A stretch of DNA of 64,000 nt from Scortum barcoo (GCA_023238725.1 CM041546.1:20835585-20899584), one strand, 5' to 3'; shown: positions 9,551 to 20,875, counted from the first letter of the stretch. A program made the numbers and translations. The notes: generated from the letters alone by a model not told the origin.

Positions 9551-12241
9551 ACGCTTTTACAGATGGTTGTGTATTTATTGACTTACAGCAGACCTAAAAG
9601 TAGAAAATGAAAATGCAAGCGGTTTTCCACACTAACCAACCAAATGTACAGTATCCCAGATACTTGTCTGAGCGTGAAACTAAAGCAGCAGCAAGAGACA
9701 TTCAGCCTACAGACAGCCGTACACCTGCTGTTCAAACCAGACAGTTAATATAACTTCAACTGTTTGTGCTCGCACTCATACTGCAGGCAGTTGACTCAGA
9801 AATTACAGATCACTCTTTAAATCATTTTTTTTAAATGAAGTTGTTAAAAATGAATATTGTTGAAGCACATGCAAGCAGTTCATGACATCCCAAATGCTTT
9901 TCAGATGAGCGCAGGTTTGAATATTTGTCCCAGTTACTTTGCAGATTTCGTGACCCGACAATAAATCAACTAAACCCAATCCAGCTTTGAATAGTGGGAC
10001 CTTCCTAAAACCAGAAAGCCTTGAGAGAAGACCAGAGGCGTGTTCACAGATCACAGCTAAGCAAAATGGATATCTGGAAATGGCTCCAATAAAATAGGAG
10101 CTTTGCTTATTGTATCATGCTTGAAAACACTTTTACCAAAATGCTCTTTAAGTTTTTAAAAACAAAGACGTGATAAACTGACATCGCCGTGACCGGTCTG
10201 CACTGTGCCCACTTCTGAGGCATGTCAGATGTCAGATAAAAGGAAAAAAGGCAGCGTGGTGCGATCAGACAGACACTCCACTCTTCTCTATACGATTAAT
10301 CATTTCTATAATCAGGAAAAGGAACATTCGGTTCTGTTCGAGCCTCTGAAACATGCCTCAGGTACTGATGCAAAACCCAGCTGCTGGCAAAAGAAACTAG
10401 AAGTACATACAGTGCATTCATTCATTCAGTCGCCCTAATGCGGTTTGTATTGGTCTGCCCATGTGGCTGTTTGTTTACATACTCCAGCCTCTCAGCGGTG
10501 AGGCTGTAGCTGTGTTCGCGTCACTCCTTTCTAACTGCCCCCTCTCACACTTCAGAGCCATTTCCACCTTCACCAGCGTAAGTCTATGTGGGTGTGTGAA
10601 GGTGACACTGCAAGAGAAAAAAAAGTTACAGTTTCCCAACAGTTTGAGATGAAGTGGCCTAGCATGGAAATATCTAGCATTACCACGGGAGCAGGGGGTA
10701 TATGCAAGTGCCATCGAAGACTGCTCATAATGAGCAGGTATGATTTTCAAAAAAAATAGGACTGATATTCAGCGAATAGCAGACTATCATACACTTTGAT
10801 CTTAAAACAACAACAACAAAAAAAAACATTCCATGTTTCGGGGGCACCAGTCAGACTCTTTTTTTAAAAAAATGTAACAAAACTTGCCCTCCCAGTAAAA
10901 CTGTACAAACTTTTTTTTTGTAATACAGAAAAATATTTACAAGGGTGCTTTAAAAAAAAAAAAAAAGTGTAGTAGTAGTAAGAACAATGCATCAAGTCCA
11001 GCTTTGGCACTCCTCTTAAAATCAGCATCTGAACCAAAACATCAGTGCTTTAACCGTGGAACTCCCCCGGCGCTTTGTGATGACATCACGGGCAGACAGT
11101 CGTATCACCGGTTCCACATTTTGGTCGTCTTGAGTCGTCGCGTGATGGTCTATGACTCAGCAGTCAGTGATTTACGCGACCTGGATCAGAATCAGACAGA
11201 AAACAGGGAGTGAAATGAACACGTGGGCTTACTGGCCAACTCCTCTTCACACATTTGTTCTCCCTCCTGTTCAAAGGAAATGCATCTCATTGTTTTATTA
11301 ACATTGTTTCCACATTTTAATTTGAACGAGTGCTTGCTTGATTCCAGCGGTCAGAAATTCGTAAATACTCAGCGGCTAAATGATGGTTTTGCATATGAAG
11401 TGAAAACAAAACTTCAATCGCTACAAAAGTGCAAATTATAATAAAAACTAGAAATTAAACACCATTTGCACCCTTTGTTCTGCCTTCCTGTGGCTGAGAG
11501 TGTGTGTGTGTGTGTGTGCCTTTGTCTGCATCTGATGTTAATGATGGTGTGGTCCAAATATCATCCTGCCACCTTAGCATGTCGTCTTTCTGAAGGACCA
11601 ATCAGAGGTAATTACACCCTAATAACTTCCTGGGTAGCTGGAGGCTGCAGCTGTGGCATCTTAAAGAGGAACAGCTCACCATTTATGCATTTATCTATTT
11701 ATTCAAGCCCAGTCACACAGTGAAGCTTTAAAAATCCATCCCAAACCTCCATCCATCCGTCCATCCTCCAGAGCCAATTATTCCTGTTCAGGGTCATAGA
11801 GGACTGGAGCACATCCCAGCATGCACTGAGTGAAACACCACAGCCTATAGGGCCGCAGCAGCAGCCATGTCCTACTTTTCCTCTTGGTCTCACCCACAAT
11901 TAACCTTTTTGTGGCTGGCACAGATTAAAGCTGCACTAATGAACATGCTCATATCAACAATGGAAGTGTGTAAAGTGAAGAGTTGCTCACAGAGACGAGA
12001 ATAGAATAATACTTCAACTCTGTAGTCCTCCTGCAGCGTCTTAGCAACTTTCAGCTCCTTGTTTTGAATTTACAATCTGCAACTTTACTGTTCTGGTTTA
12101 CTTCCATCAAAGTCATTTTCAGCCGCAGCAGGGATCTGTATTTGGCATAAAAATTCTGAAAAACTCACTGTGTGTTAGCGACTAGCTTGCGAATGTAGTG
12201 ACGCAGTTTGAAAGCTTAACAGCCAGATGTTTTTCCCCAGA

Positions 12242-12307
12242 CATTCAGCAGATGGCCACAAACACAACATTAAATTAATACTAATGTTGCTCCGTATCTG
12301 CTGAATG
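12242..12307. repeat. Double-armed inverted repeat (hairpin)
   Basis: The outer arms CATTCAGCAGAT (12242-12253) and ATCTGCTGAATG (12296-12307) are perfectly complementary. Inside them CAACATTA (12265-12272) pairs with TAATGTTG (12282-12289). It may be part of a short MITE-like repeat or a structured 3' UTR element. Confidence 0.6.
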
Positions 12308-12489
12308 AGTAAACAGGGGTCAATATTTTGCTATGCAGTAAGCTTTAGAAAGCTACAGTATGTCGAATGTTTAATTTTTACTTTGCGCTGTCCCCACTCA
12401 GCAACGAACCCTCCCCCCCTTATGCTTTTCTAACATTTTGTACCACAGACTGTATGAAAAAGATGATAATGATATAAATCGATGATATG

Positions 12490-12610
12490 ACAATAGTGGA
12501 GCCATGACTTCTCGATCGCCCTCTGGTGGCTGGCTTCAGTATCAGTTTTAAACCCCACCCCCTCCATGTTAGCAGATGTGACATGGCCAAAAAAAAAAAA
12601 AAAAAAAATA
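12490..12610. repeat. Probable teleost interspersed repeat with a CTCF-like site
   Basis: The stretch runs CGCCCTCTGGTGGC, then a pyrimidine/C-rich segment and CCATGTTAGCAGATG, ending in an A-run at about 12591-12608. The arrangement resembles a repeat I know from teleost genomes, but I cannot name the family. The minus strand of 12517-12530 matches the CTCF core CCACCAGAGGGCG. Confidence 0.4.
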
Positions 12611-12867
12611 TCAAAGCTCACAATCAAATACATTTTTCCCAAAGATTGTTTCTGTCATTTTGGGTTTTTATTATGATGTTTGTTCAATAATTTTGACTGA
12701 ACAAACAAACTTATAATTTCTTCTGATAAGTTTAGTTTTGATTAGTCATTTGATGCTTTAAAAAGATGGTGTAATGTCATGATTGAAAGCTTTTCTCAGT
12801 TTCCAAACACTCCACAAATCACATAGGACTTTTCTTAAGAAAGATATTTCACCAGTTCAACCTACCA

Positions 12868-12985
12868 TCAACCAGTGACCCTCCCAGGTTGCTCCAAGGT
12901 CAGAACGTCTGTGTCCGGTGCCAGCCTTTGTCTTTCCACTCCTTCTTCACTCTCCTCCCCCACCGCCACAGTCACCTTTACCCAC
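12868..12985 (-). CDS. zhx2: zhx2 coding exon 11 and stop
   Basis: Residues 860-898, WVKVTVAVGEESEEGVE and on to TGA. The VTV.VGEE segment matches the mammalian C-terminal VEVTVGEED, which supports this exon. Acceptor GCCAG. Confidence 0.82.
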
Positions 12986-15900
12986 CTGGCACGGAAACAG
13001 AGTGTGTTAACACAAACAGTCTCCTTCTAGGAACTAGAAACAAATCAAGGAAAGATTTTTATTCACACATTGTTCTGTGAAAACTGCCACAAACTATTAA
13101 GCCATGCATGAAAATCTAGTTGATGCAACAAAGAATTAGAGACTGGAAGTTATTCAGGATCCACAAATTGCAATGGCTATACAGTGCTGTATTTTTAGAC
13201 TGTATCTATCTTAAAATAACTCCTCAGATATTCCTGATTCCTAATATTAACAGTGAGCTGGTCTATTTTTTGTCTTTATAACATGAATCTGTTTCCCCTC
13301 TCTTCACCCACCTCCCTTTGTCTGCAGTGCTTGAGCTGGTCTGGTCCGGTCTGGTCCGGCTCAGGTCCGTCACACTGTGGGCTAATCTGTCAGTCAACCA
13401 CTGGACTTTGTCTTGGTCGGACAGCTTGGAGTGCTCTGTGGCTGCTGCTATGTTCTCACCAGCCTCCTCCACTGAACCGATGGTCATAAGGTTAGAAATG
13501 TGCAGACAAAAGTCAAACTTAATGAAACACACTGCAAAATGATGAAGAGAACAAAAAACTCTAAAACTCACCTTTCACAGCCTTGACTTCCAGGGACACG
13601 CTCTGGTTTTTCTCAGAACTCTGGCCGTTCTGTTCCTGGCCTGCTTTCTGCTGCTCTCCAAGGTTTTGGTTTTGGTAACCTTCCATCCAGTCCAGAGTTT
13701 CCCCGTTCTTCAGTGCAGAGCGGTGGTCCTTGAACCAGCGGACAATGTCGGTGCGTCCAAGGCTTGTTTGGACCTCCAGCTGGCTGTACTCCTCGGGAGA
13801 TGGCCACTGAGTCCGACAGAACATCTGTCAAGACACAAAACATTTTACACAATATAAATACATTTCATACATAGCAGAAATAAAAGACCAGCTCCTGGAG
13901 GAGGTGCTCTGATTTTCTATTAAGGCCACTTTATAGAAGAGAGACAGAAGATGAACTAATAATTTGATTCATAATATGAGATGTGAAGTGTATAATTATA
14001 AATATAATAATTACTTTGAACTTTAGGCTCTAGAAATGGAACTATTGGATGGACTGCCATTAAATGTGGTACAAGATCTCTCTTATCAATGTCTCCCTCC
14101 CTCAGCTGTACTTTGTATTTAGTGCTATTTAATAAATGTTAGCCTGTTATCACGTTTAGGGGTGGAATATATGTTGGCATGAGTATTCATATTCTAGTCC
14201 ACTTTATATATATCTACTCCACTACCATTGAGAGGGAAATATTGCACCGTTTACTCTTCTATCTTTATCTGACACCTTTAGTTACTCGTTACCTAACAGA
14301 CCTAACAGAAGATTCTACATTCACAGTTAACACTTTATAGATTAAATTACCTAACAGTGTACAAAGCACCAACTCTACTAACAAACTAACACATCACATG
14401 AGCAATAATAATGCAATAAAATCACACATAGTAGGACAGCACTCAAGTCTGAGCATTTTTCCTTTTGCTGATAATACTTTTACTTAAATCAATTTCAATG
14501 AAGGACTTCACTTTCACAGTTTTAACTTGGAGTCTTGCTTTTTCCCCCCTCTTAGGCAAAGGATCTAAATTCTTTCTCCACCGCTGAACAGCTAAATTGA
14601 GATGACTGACACATTAAACATTACACTTTAAAAAAAGAAAAAAAAACAGCATGTTGGCATCCTGCCGTTAGTGTTTAACCTAAGTACAGCCTCATAAGCT
14701 GCTAGCCTAGCTCTAGAATAGTGTTTATGTAACAGAAGAGTCTTGTTTTGAAATGCTTTATGACATATCTTTCAACACAGATCAAATTTTCTTGATGAAA
14801 AACACAATGTGATTATGAGCGTCATAAACAGCTGCCTCTTTTACTTTCATATGTTTTGCTGTGTGAATGTGTCCATTCCTGCCAAACTCTCTCCAATATA
14901 CAACCAGCTCACAGGAGAGCGGCTGATGTAGACACTCACGCAATTACCGTCAACAACTATTTGTGTTGTTGATAGGCTTTAATTAATGGCTGATTGACAC
15001 CTTCTCAGATTTCTAATCAGCCATCATTAGTTGAAATATATGGGTCATTAATGACAGACAGCCCGTGTCTGTGCATCACGTTACAGAGAATAAAAGGAAA
15101 GATAACTCAAAGATATATGTTCCATTTATAGGCTTTGTAATCCTATGGGATGCTGCAGTGTTAGACACAACAGCGCTGCAGCACCTTCTCTTTAGTGTGT
15201 CAGATCCGACCTTGGAGTCACCTGCTGTCTTATCTCACTTCTAATATTCAAGTATCAGCAAATCCCATCATGCGGTGTCAATCACGCAGCGTTTCCCCTC
15301 AAGAACCAGTACAATCTCAAGATTAATCAGTTTCACACAACATCTCACTTCAGACTGTATAAAAAAAGGTGCTATCTCATTAGTGGATCCCTTTAAAGTC
15401 TCAACTCATTAATGTCTCGATACCTTCAGCCGCCCATCTGCAATTAAAAGTGATTTCATCTCTCGCTAGAGTTATGTCTTGTGTCATATTTGAATACATC
15501 GTTAATGTCATCTCAGCAGTGCAGATGTTTTGGTCAGCTTCCCTTACCTCTCTGAGCAGGGCGAGGCAGCGGCTGGTGATGGGAGCGGGGCTGGTGGAGG
15601 CCGACAGGACGGGAGGGTGAGGAGAGGAGGAGGACGACGAGGTGAGGATGGGAGGCGATGCCGAGGAAGAGAGGGTTGGTGGGTGAGGGGAAGAGGCGGC
15701 GAGCACGGGTGGAGAGGATGAGGAGGAGGAAGAGGAGAGGATGGGCGGATGGGGAGAGGAGCGCAGAGGTCTCACGTCGTGCTCCCGGTGAGAGGCCCCG
15801 TTCAGCAGCGCCCCAGGCCGCTCGCCTCTGTCCTCCGTGTTCTTTGAAGCCATGGTGAGTAAAGCCTTCTCCATGTTGTCCCTCAGCGCCCTGCGCTCAG

Positions 15901-18900
15901 AAAACCAGCAGTCCACCTCCGTCTTGGACAGCCTGGTCTCCTGGGCCAGGTGGTCTGCAAGCAGAACAGAGTTCAGTGCATCAGATGAGCCGTGTTACCT
16001 TGAAGTTGAAGTGTTTTTTGGAAACCTGGGAATCTGGTCTCTCTCCAGGGGACTTAAAATGGGCTCATTAAAAACATTTCTGCTATTCCTGTCATGCAGG
16101 CACCCGCCAGAGACGGGCCTGCAGCTCCTTTGGGGAGAAAGAAAATTAAGTCACATACTGTGGACTAGTATATATAGAAGAAAACATGACTGGACTCTTA
16201 AGTAAATTTAAGTAAGTTACAGAGTGAGAACACTGAACTTGACAAGAACACGACCCACTGCTAGTTTGACCAGCTGGCTCTTCCCCAACTGATGCTACTT
16301 CAGGAAGTTCAAGAAGTTTTTAACATCTAGTTTAAAAGTTGTGTTAGATTTTTCTCCACAAGAATTTCACAACGTAAACTGATCCTAAAAATAGATGACG
16401 TCGCCATGCTGATTTTGTGCATCATTAGCTAACAGCCTGCAGGAGGGCTGTCTAGTGCTTCACATCTCGACAACATTGCTTTTTCCCAAGTTTCACTATT
16501 TGGTCATTAAAAAGGAAAATGTTTTAAGGAACTTTCGTATTATTTGAACACTAATCTGAACATTAAAAAAAATATTTAATCTTGTCTTTTGTTTTAACTG
16601 ATTCTTCTACATTGTAAAATGTAACAATAAGCAAAACACATTGTCGAGTACTGGGAAACTCTCATGTTATGTCTTAAGAACTGAAATGGAAATGCACTAT
16701 CACCACATCATGACTTGAGTTGCGCAGTTAAAAATTCATTTGTTTGCGATAGCGGTTTGGTGGAAGCCTTTACCGAGGTCTGCCTCTGTTGGAGAGCTGC
16801 TTCTCTGAAAACTCTCCTCGAGTGCCTTCAGCTGCTCTGATGATTTCCCCTTCACCCGCTCCAGCAGGGGAAAGTGGCTGGGAACCGCTTTCTTTACCGG
16901 ACCATCTTTGGGCGCCAGTGTCACCTCTGCTTTCACCAGCACTGGAGGTGGAGGAACGCCTTGAAGAGAGACAGAGAGAGAAACTTAACACACCAAAATA
17001 TGCTCATTCAAGACAACAAAGCTAACTGATATCACAAAATGACACTGTATAAACAGTGCTTAATAATCATTATTAACTGATTAATGATTGGGATTAAAAG
17101 CACAGTTTGTTTTCTCAGGATGCCATTACAATTACAGCCCACAGAAAGTTTAAAACCTACAGAAGGATGCAGGATTAATCACAGTCTTATCATTTTAGAT
17201 GCATGGCACTGATCACATCACACACCTTTGAGATTAAGGAGCCTCTGTTCACTGAACCACTTCTTTATCTCTCCTCTGGACAGGCCGGTGGTCTCTATCA
17301 GCCTGTAGATCTATCAGCATCAAATGGAACAGTAAGTGAGGACGTTCATCACTGACACCAGTGTGTTTAAAAAAAAAAAAAAAAATCTCCAAAGATCCCT
17401 CAAAATTTATGTTGACCTTATAAAACAGGGCACGAAAAAAATGTCATTTCACTCACTTATTCTTACCTCATCTTCCTCTGGGAAAGGACACTGTGTGTAG
17501 CTGGACCTCAGCACTGATAGCTGCTCAGCTGTTTTATTGGGGTCAACTGTGAAGCTCAGCACTTTGGGCGACGCCAGCTTGGATGTGGCCATGGGCGCCG
17601 AGATGGTCTGAATGATGGAGGGCCGTTTGCTCTCTGTGGCGATCACGGGGGAGGCCAGGGGTCGTTTGAGTGACTGTGCCACCTGAGGTAAAATGGTGGA
17701 AAGTTTGACAATGTTAAATGTTGAGTTAAACCAAGCATGTACTTCCATATTTTTGTATTTCTCTTTAAGAATTGATTTTTTTTTCACTATTTACTGAGCT
17801 GAATTAACATCAACATTCACATCAGCAGAAGTGAGATGTGTTCAGACTCTGTACATTATACTCGTTAACCCTAACCCTGGACCAGGATTTGAACATCAAC
17901 CCATAAACCTTCTTGTCACATTTCCACCTCTCAGCCCTCGTCGGTTGCTGTGGTCCAGGGTTGTATAAATATTTGTTTGTTTTTCTGTAACACCTCTGCC
18001 CTGTGTCTTGTACCTGGTTGGCCACGGTGAGTGCCAGCGGCGCACAAGTGACAGAGGAGCCGTTTGCCACCGGAGTCAACACCAGGCTGGTCTGACCCAG
18101 GAGCTGACAGGGGAGGGACTGCAGGACGCTGGCTGCCGGCTGCATGGCTTTGGAGGCTGCGGTGGAGGCAGACGGGTGGGGGGACGACTGGGAGTTGAGC
18201 TGAGGAGTTACCACGGTGAAGGTCTGAGGCACAGAGGAGATTGTACCGTTGAACATCTTCTTCCTGGCTTCTTCCACCTGTCACAGGAGGAAAGTACTTA
18301 AATTTATGTTAAAAAAAAAACAAAAAACAACCTATAACCTTTACATATCTCTAATCTGCTGTAATTACAGTACCAGAATAGTTTTTCTTCTTTTGAACAT
18401 CTCAATTATCATTTTTAGTCAACTTTACTGTTCAATTTAATATTATTTGTTATTATTCAATTTCCAAAATAATGTAATCTGACATTAATTCAATGTTAAT
18501 TTTGTTGGTTAATGTAAAGAAATGACAAGTGAAAATGATGTAAAATTTAACATCATGGATCAGTAAACAAACAAAAGCCCACAGCCTGATCAGTGCTTGT
18601 TACAACAAATTAGTTTACAGATATACATGGCTAATTAGTGTACTTGAGCTTTGAGCTCCTACTTGCTTTAGAGTGATCACATGGGCCAACTTAAAATGCA
18701 GCTGAGGAGAATTACTCTTAGTATGTAGAATGAATGAAAGTTAAGTGTATGTCAAACACAGTATGCTAGAAATACAGTTTCTAGAACCATCAAGGAAACA
18801 AAAAAAAGTCTTAAGGAAACCAGCTGATGGCTTATTCTAGTAAAACACTAAACCAGAAAAAAATTGAAAGAGTACCTCAAAATGTTACAATTACTATAAT

Positions 18901-20875
18901 TCGTACCTCCTCAGGAGACCAGCTAATGCCCTGTTTGAGCCTCTGTGTGGTGAACCAGACTTTGATTTGCTCCTCTGGATGTTTCGAGGCCGCGGTGAGC
19001 CAGGAGAGCTCCGCCTGCGTCGGGTAGGGAAACTTGTTGAAGGAGGAGATGAGTGTCAGGTTGTCATCCAGTGTTGGGTTGTATTTGGTTGTGTTGAGGG
19101 GCACTGCGATCTTCGGCACCTGAAATAACGTGGTGAGCAATAAATTTTCAGCTCTAGTATACACAATAAAAGCATAAAATTAAGCATGGCGGATATTAAA
19201 AACAGGAAAGCAAATGTATCACTTTTGCAATTTCCTAATAATATCCTTGGAGAAACCTGAAAAGAGACTTTTAATTTGGTACCAATTACATACATAAAAT
19301 TAGAATATCCTTGAAATATGAATTCATGATTAATTCATCATTGGCAGCTGTATTCTTTATACATGTTGAAATTGCATGGTTGCATTTAGCATTTATCCTG
19401 AGCTGCCGTGCACAAAATAACTCTCTAGGTTCAGTAGCAATTATTTGGAATTAATTCATCAAAGTGCACCACTTGAACAGGAGCTCTTCTTTTCCTCATA
19501 ATTAGCACTTAATTAAATAGTTCTTTCCAGCAAACTCCCAACAAAAATTTTAGGAATTTACAAACCTGTAAAATAAAGTGTCAGCAATAAAACATTAAAG
19601 TGTTAATTTGACAAATTGCCAAGGTTTTCACCTTTAAAAGCTTAATTTCAATTTGGTGCCAGAATTTTAAAAGCATTCTTTGACATTTTAGGTATTTGCT
19701 TAGAATAAAAAAAGCTGTAGGCTTTATGTAATGATAAGCTTAATATTTTAATGTACAAATATGAGAGTGGGATCAATTTTAATATCCAACTCTTGGCAAG
19801 TATATAACTGTATTTTCCAAAAATGTCAGACTGTACAGGAAATGAGTATCTTCCCTCTACTGCGTGTCCTACCTGTGTATAGTTTAGAGGCCGCTGTAGG
19901 GAAGGCATGATGTGAGAAAGGCCGTCTGCTTTGAGTAGAGTCGACTCGGGGATGATGACCGTCCCGTTCACATTGACCGCTGTGATCGGCTTCTTTGCCA
20001 GATCGGTTGTCAGTTTACTCAACTGAGACTCTGTCCGTTTGCTGTCCGACATTATTTTTGGTTTACCGATCTTGACTGTGGTGGGTTTGCTGAGCGGCAG
20101 AGTGCCTAGTTCGTCCCCTTTGCCAGAGACGGCACTGGAAGTGTTGTAAATGACCGCATTGTTACTGCAGCCCTCTATTGTCTGCTCCAAGATTGTCTGA
20201 TTGTTCATCTTGATGCGCTTGAATTTGAAATTGCTCTCCCCCGGGTGACACCGCTCGTTGTGTTCCGTCAGGGTGTCAAACTTCTTTGTGTTGAAGTTGC
20301 AGACAGCGCACAGGTACAGCGGGTTGAGGATGACGTTGGGGTGGTTGGCGTCGACGTGTTCTTTGAAAGTGTTGAGGTTCTGTGTGGAGAAGGGGCAGTA
20401 TTTGCACTCATAGCCACCCTGCTGCCTCCGCTGAGGTTTGGAGAGGTCCGGTGGCTCGGTGGCTGGTTTGTCTGGAGCTGAGGGAGGGTCTAATTCCACT
20501 GAAGGCTCTGCCTCTGTTGAAAGATCTGTTTCCATAGGTTCCTCCTCAGCATGGTTCTCCGTTGTTGCCTGATAGTGGAAGAAGGAAGTTTTCAGATTAA
20601 AAACGAAATGGCATTATGAATCTTTCTGAAATAGTACACACCCATTGAAATACATATGGAAAAACAAGAAAATGCATGCAAGACAAGACATGAATGAGGA
20701 TACTTCAAAGTGCCGGATCAAAGTGCAGGATAGTACATAAAATCACAAGTTGGAAACAGACACATTGAAAGCGTACCTCCATGTCGTGGGCGTCCTCTGC
20801 CTCATCGTCCAGCTCCACCATGGTCTGCTCTGGTCGGATCATACAGGGGGTGGAGGCCTTCCGTCGACTTGACAT
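12868..20875 (-). CDS. zhx2: Zinc fingers and homeoboxes protein 2, complete coding region in 11 exons
   Basis: ZHX2 is a nuclear transcriptional repressor that dimerises with other ZHX proteins and NF-YA; in mammals it silences fetal liver genes. Exons in transcript order are 20875-20777, 20568-19873, 19119-18907, 18277-18014, 17682-17467, 17310-17226, 16959-16774, 15954-15548, 13824-13572, 13471-13312 and 12985-12868. All junctions are GT-AG and in frame: 898 residues against 837 in human. Two C2H2 fingers lie at about 86-109 and 118-141, with all Cys/His present. Homeodomains lie at about 268-330 (helix QIKVWFTTQR), 471-519 (EIKKWFSEQR), 561-609 (VDCWFSERR) and 710-758 (IVRWFKDHR). A Ser/Pro repeat lies at 652-711 and an acidic tail at the end. 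MSSRRKASTPCMIRP and the HD1 sequence pick ZHX2 over ZHX1/3. The zhx2a/zhx2b copy is undecided. Confidence 0.95.
13312..13471 (-). CDS. zhx2: zhx2 coding exon 10
   Basis: Residues 807-859 (VEEAGENIAAATEH..). I know no domain here; the match to the mammalian C-terminal region is loose. Acceptor TTCAG, donor AG|GTGGGT. Reading on past the donor would give 16 other residues and a stop. Confidence 0.8.
13572..13824 (-). CDS. zhx2: zhx2 coding exon 9, homeodomain 4
   Basis: Residues 723-806. FCRTQWPSPEEYSQLEVQT and IVRWFKDHRSALKNG match the fourth homeodomain of ZHX2, then DWMEGYQNQNL. Acceptor GACAG, donor AAG|GTGAGT. Confidence 0.94.
14930..15090. promoter_or_regulatory. Candidate conserved non-coding element in zhx2 intron 8
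   Basis: The stretch is dense in homeodomain-type cores (AATTAATGG, CATTAGTTG, CATTAATGAC) and has TGATTGACA, a PBX/MEIS-type site. Perfect arms ATGGCTGATT (14986-14995) and AATCAGCCAT (15015-15024) form an inverted repeat. Conservation cannot be seen from one genome. Confidence 0.35.
15548..15954 (-). CDS. zhx2: zhx2 coding exon 8, end of homeodomain 3 plus Ser/Pro repeat
   Basis: Residues 587-722. LSKTEVDCWFSERR ends homeodomain 3. A low-complexity Ser/Pro stretch follows, then LALLRE, which begins homeodomain 4. Acceptor TTGCAG, donor GAG|GTAAGG. Confidence 0.94.
15581..15760 (-). repeat. zhx2: Imperfect Ser/Pro coding repeat in zhx2
   Basis: About 60 codons repeat variants of SPHPPxLS separated by Ser runs of up to eight. 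On the plus strand this is a purine-rich GAG/GGA tract. Human ZHX2 has only a short SLPSPSP segment at this place, which accounts for much of the extra length. Confidence 0.75.
16774..16959 (-). CDS. zhx2: zhx2 coding exon 7, linker and start of homeodomain 3
   Basis: Residues 525-586, ending SSEQLKALEESFQRSS.. into homeodomain 3. Acceptor TCAAG, donor TCG|GTAAAG, one base into Asp587. Confidence 0.92.
17226..17310 (-). CDS. zhx2: zhx2 coding exon 6, second half of homeodomain 2
   Basis: Residues 497-524 (IYRLIETTGLSRGEIKKWF and flank). Acceptor GATAG, donor AAG|GTGTGT, ending one base into Gly525. Confidence 0.92.
17467..17682 (-). CDS. zhx2: zhx2 coding exon 5, first half of homeodomain 2
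   Basis: Residues 425-496 (KRP repeats, then TAEQLSVLRSSYTQCPFPEE). Acceptor CTCAG, donor GAG|GTAAGA. The intron cuts homeodomain 2. Confidence 0.93.
18014..18277 (-). CDS. zhx2: zhx2 coding exon 4, linker
   Basis: Residues 337-424. It opens with VEEARKKMFNGTI, continuing the homeodomain 1 flank, then Ser/Thr/Gln-rich linker and LPCQLLGQTSLVLTPV, conserved in ZHX2. Donor CAG|GTACAA. Confidence 0.94.
18907..19119 (-). CDS. zhx2: zhx2 coding exon 3, homeodomain 1
   Basis: Residues 266-336, the whole first homeodomain, almost identical to human ZHX2 (FNKFPYPTQAELSWLTAASK). Acceptor TTTCAG, donor GAG|GTACGA. Confidence 0.95.
19873..20568 (-). CDS. zhx2: zhx2 coding exon 2, zinc fingers
   Basis: Residues 34-265. 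It holds both fingers (CKYC..H..H and CAVC..H..H) and the following NFKFKRIKMNNQTILEQ region. It contains an in-frame Met at residue 45, before the fingers. Acceptor ATCAG, donor CAG|GTAGGA. Confidence 0.95.
20777..20875 (-). CDS. zhx2: zhx2 coding exon 1 (start codon)
   Basis: Residues 1-33, starting MSSRRKASTPCMIRPEQ, as in mammalian ZHX2 (MASKRKSTTPCM). Donor GAG|GTACGC, phase 0. Confidence 0.92.

Larger units (their letters stand above)
9551..12867. other. zhx2 3' flank between tail-to-tail genes
   Basis: This is non-coding as far as can be read. Minus-strand AATAAA signals lie at 12667-12672 (about 200 bases past the zhx2 stop) and 9574-9579 (about 3.3 kb past it), so the zhx2 3' UTR could be short or long. 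A (GT)9 run lies at about 11500-11518. A plus-strand AATAAA lies at 10088-10093. Confidence 0.4.

Noticed and set aside
13263..13311. Read-through C-terminus of zhx2 ending in a Lys-rich tail
   Set aside because: Not taken as the main form because splicing to 12985 restores the conserved VTV.VGEE tail. Kept as an isoform possibility in the findings.
15530..15858. Plus-strand Gly/Arg-rich open frames
   Set aside because: They are the complement of the Ser/Pro repeat in zhx2 exon 8.
17870..17885. CCCTAACCC telomere-like string
   Set aside because: Only about two units in a zhx2 intron, too short to be a telomeric array.
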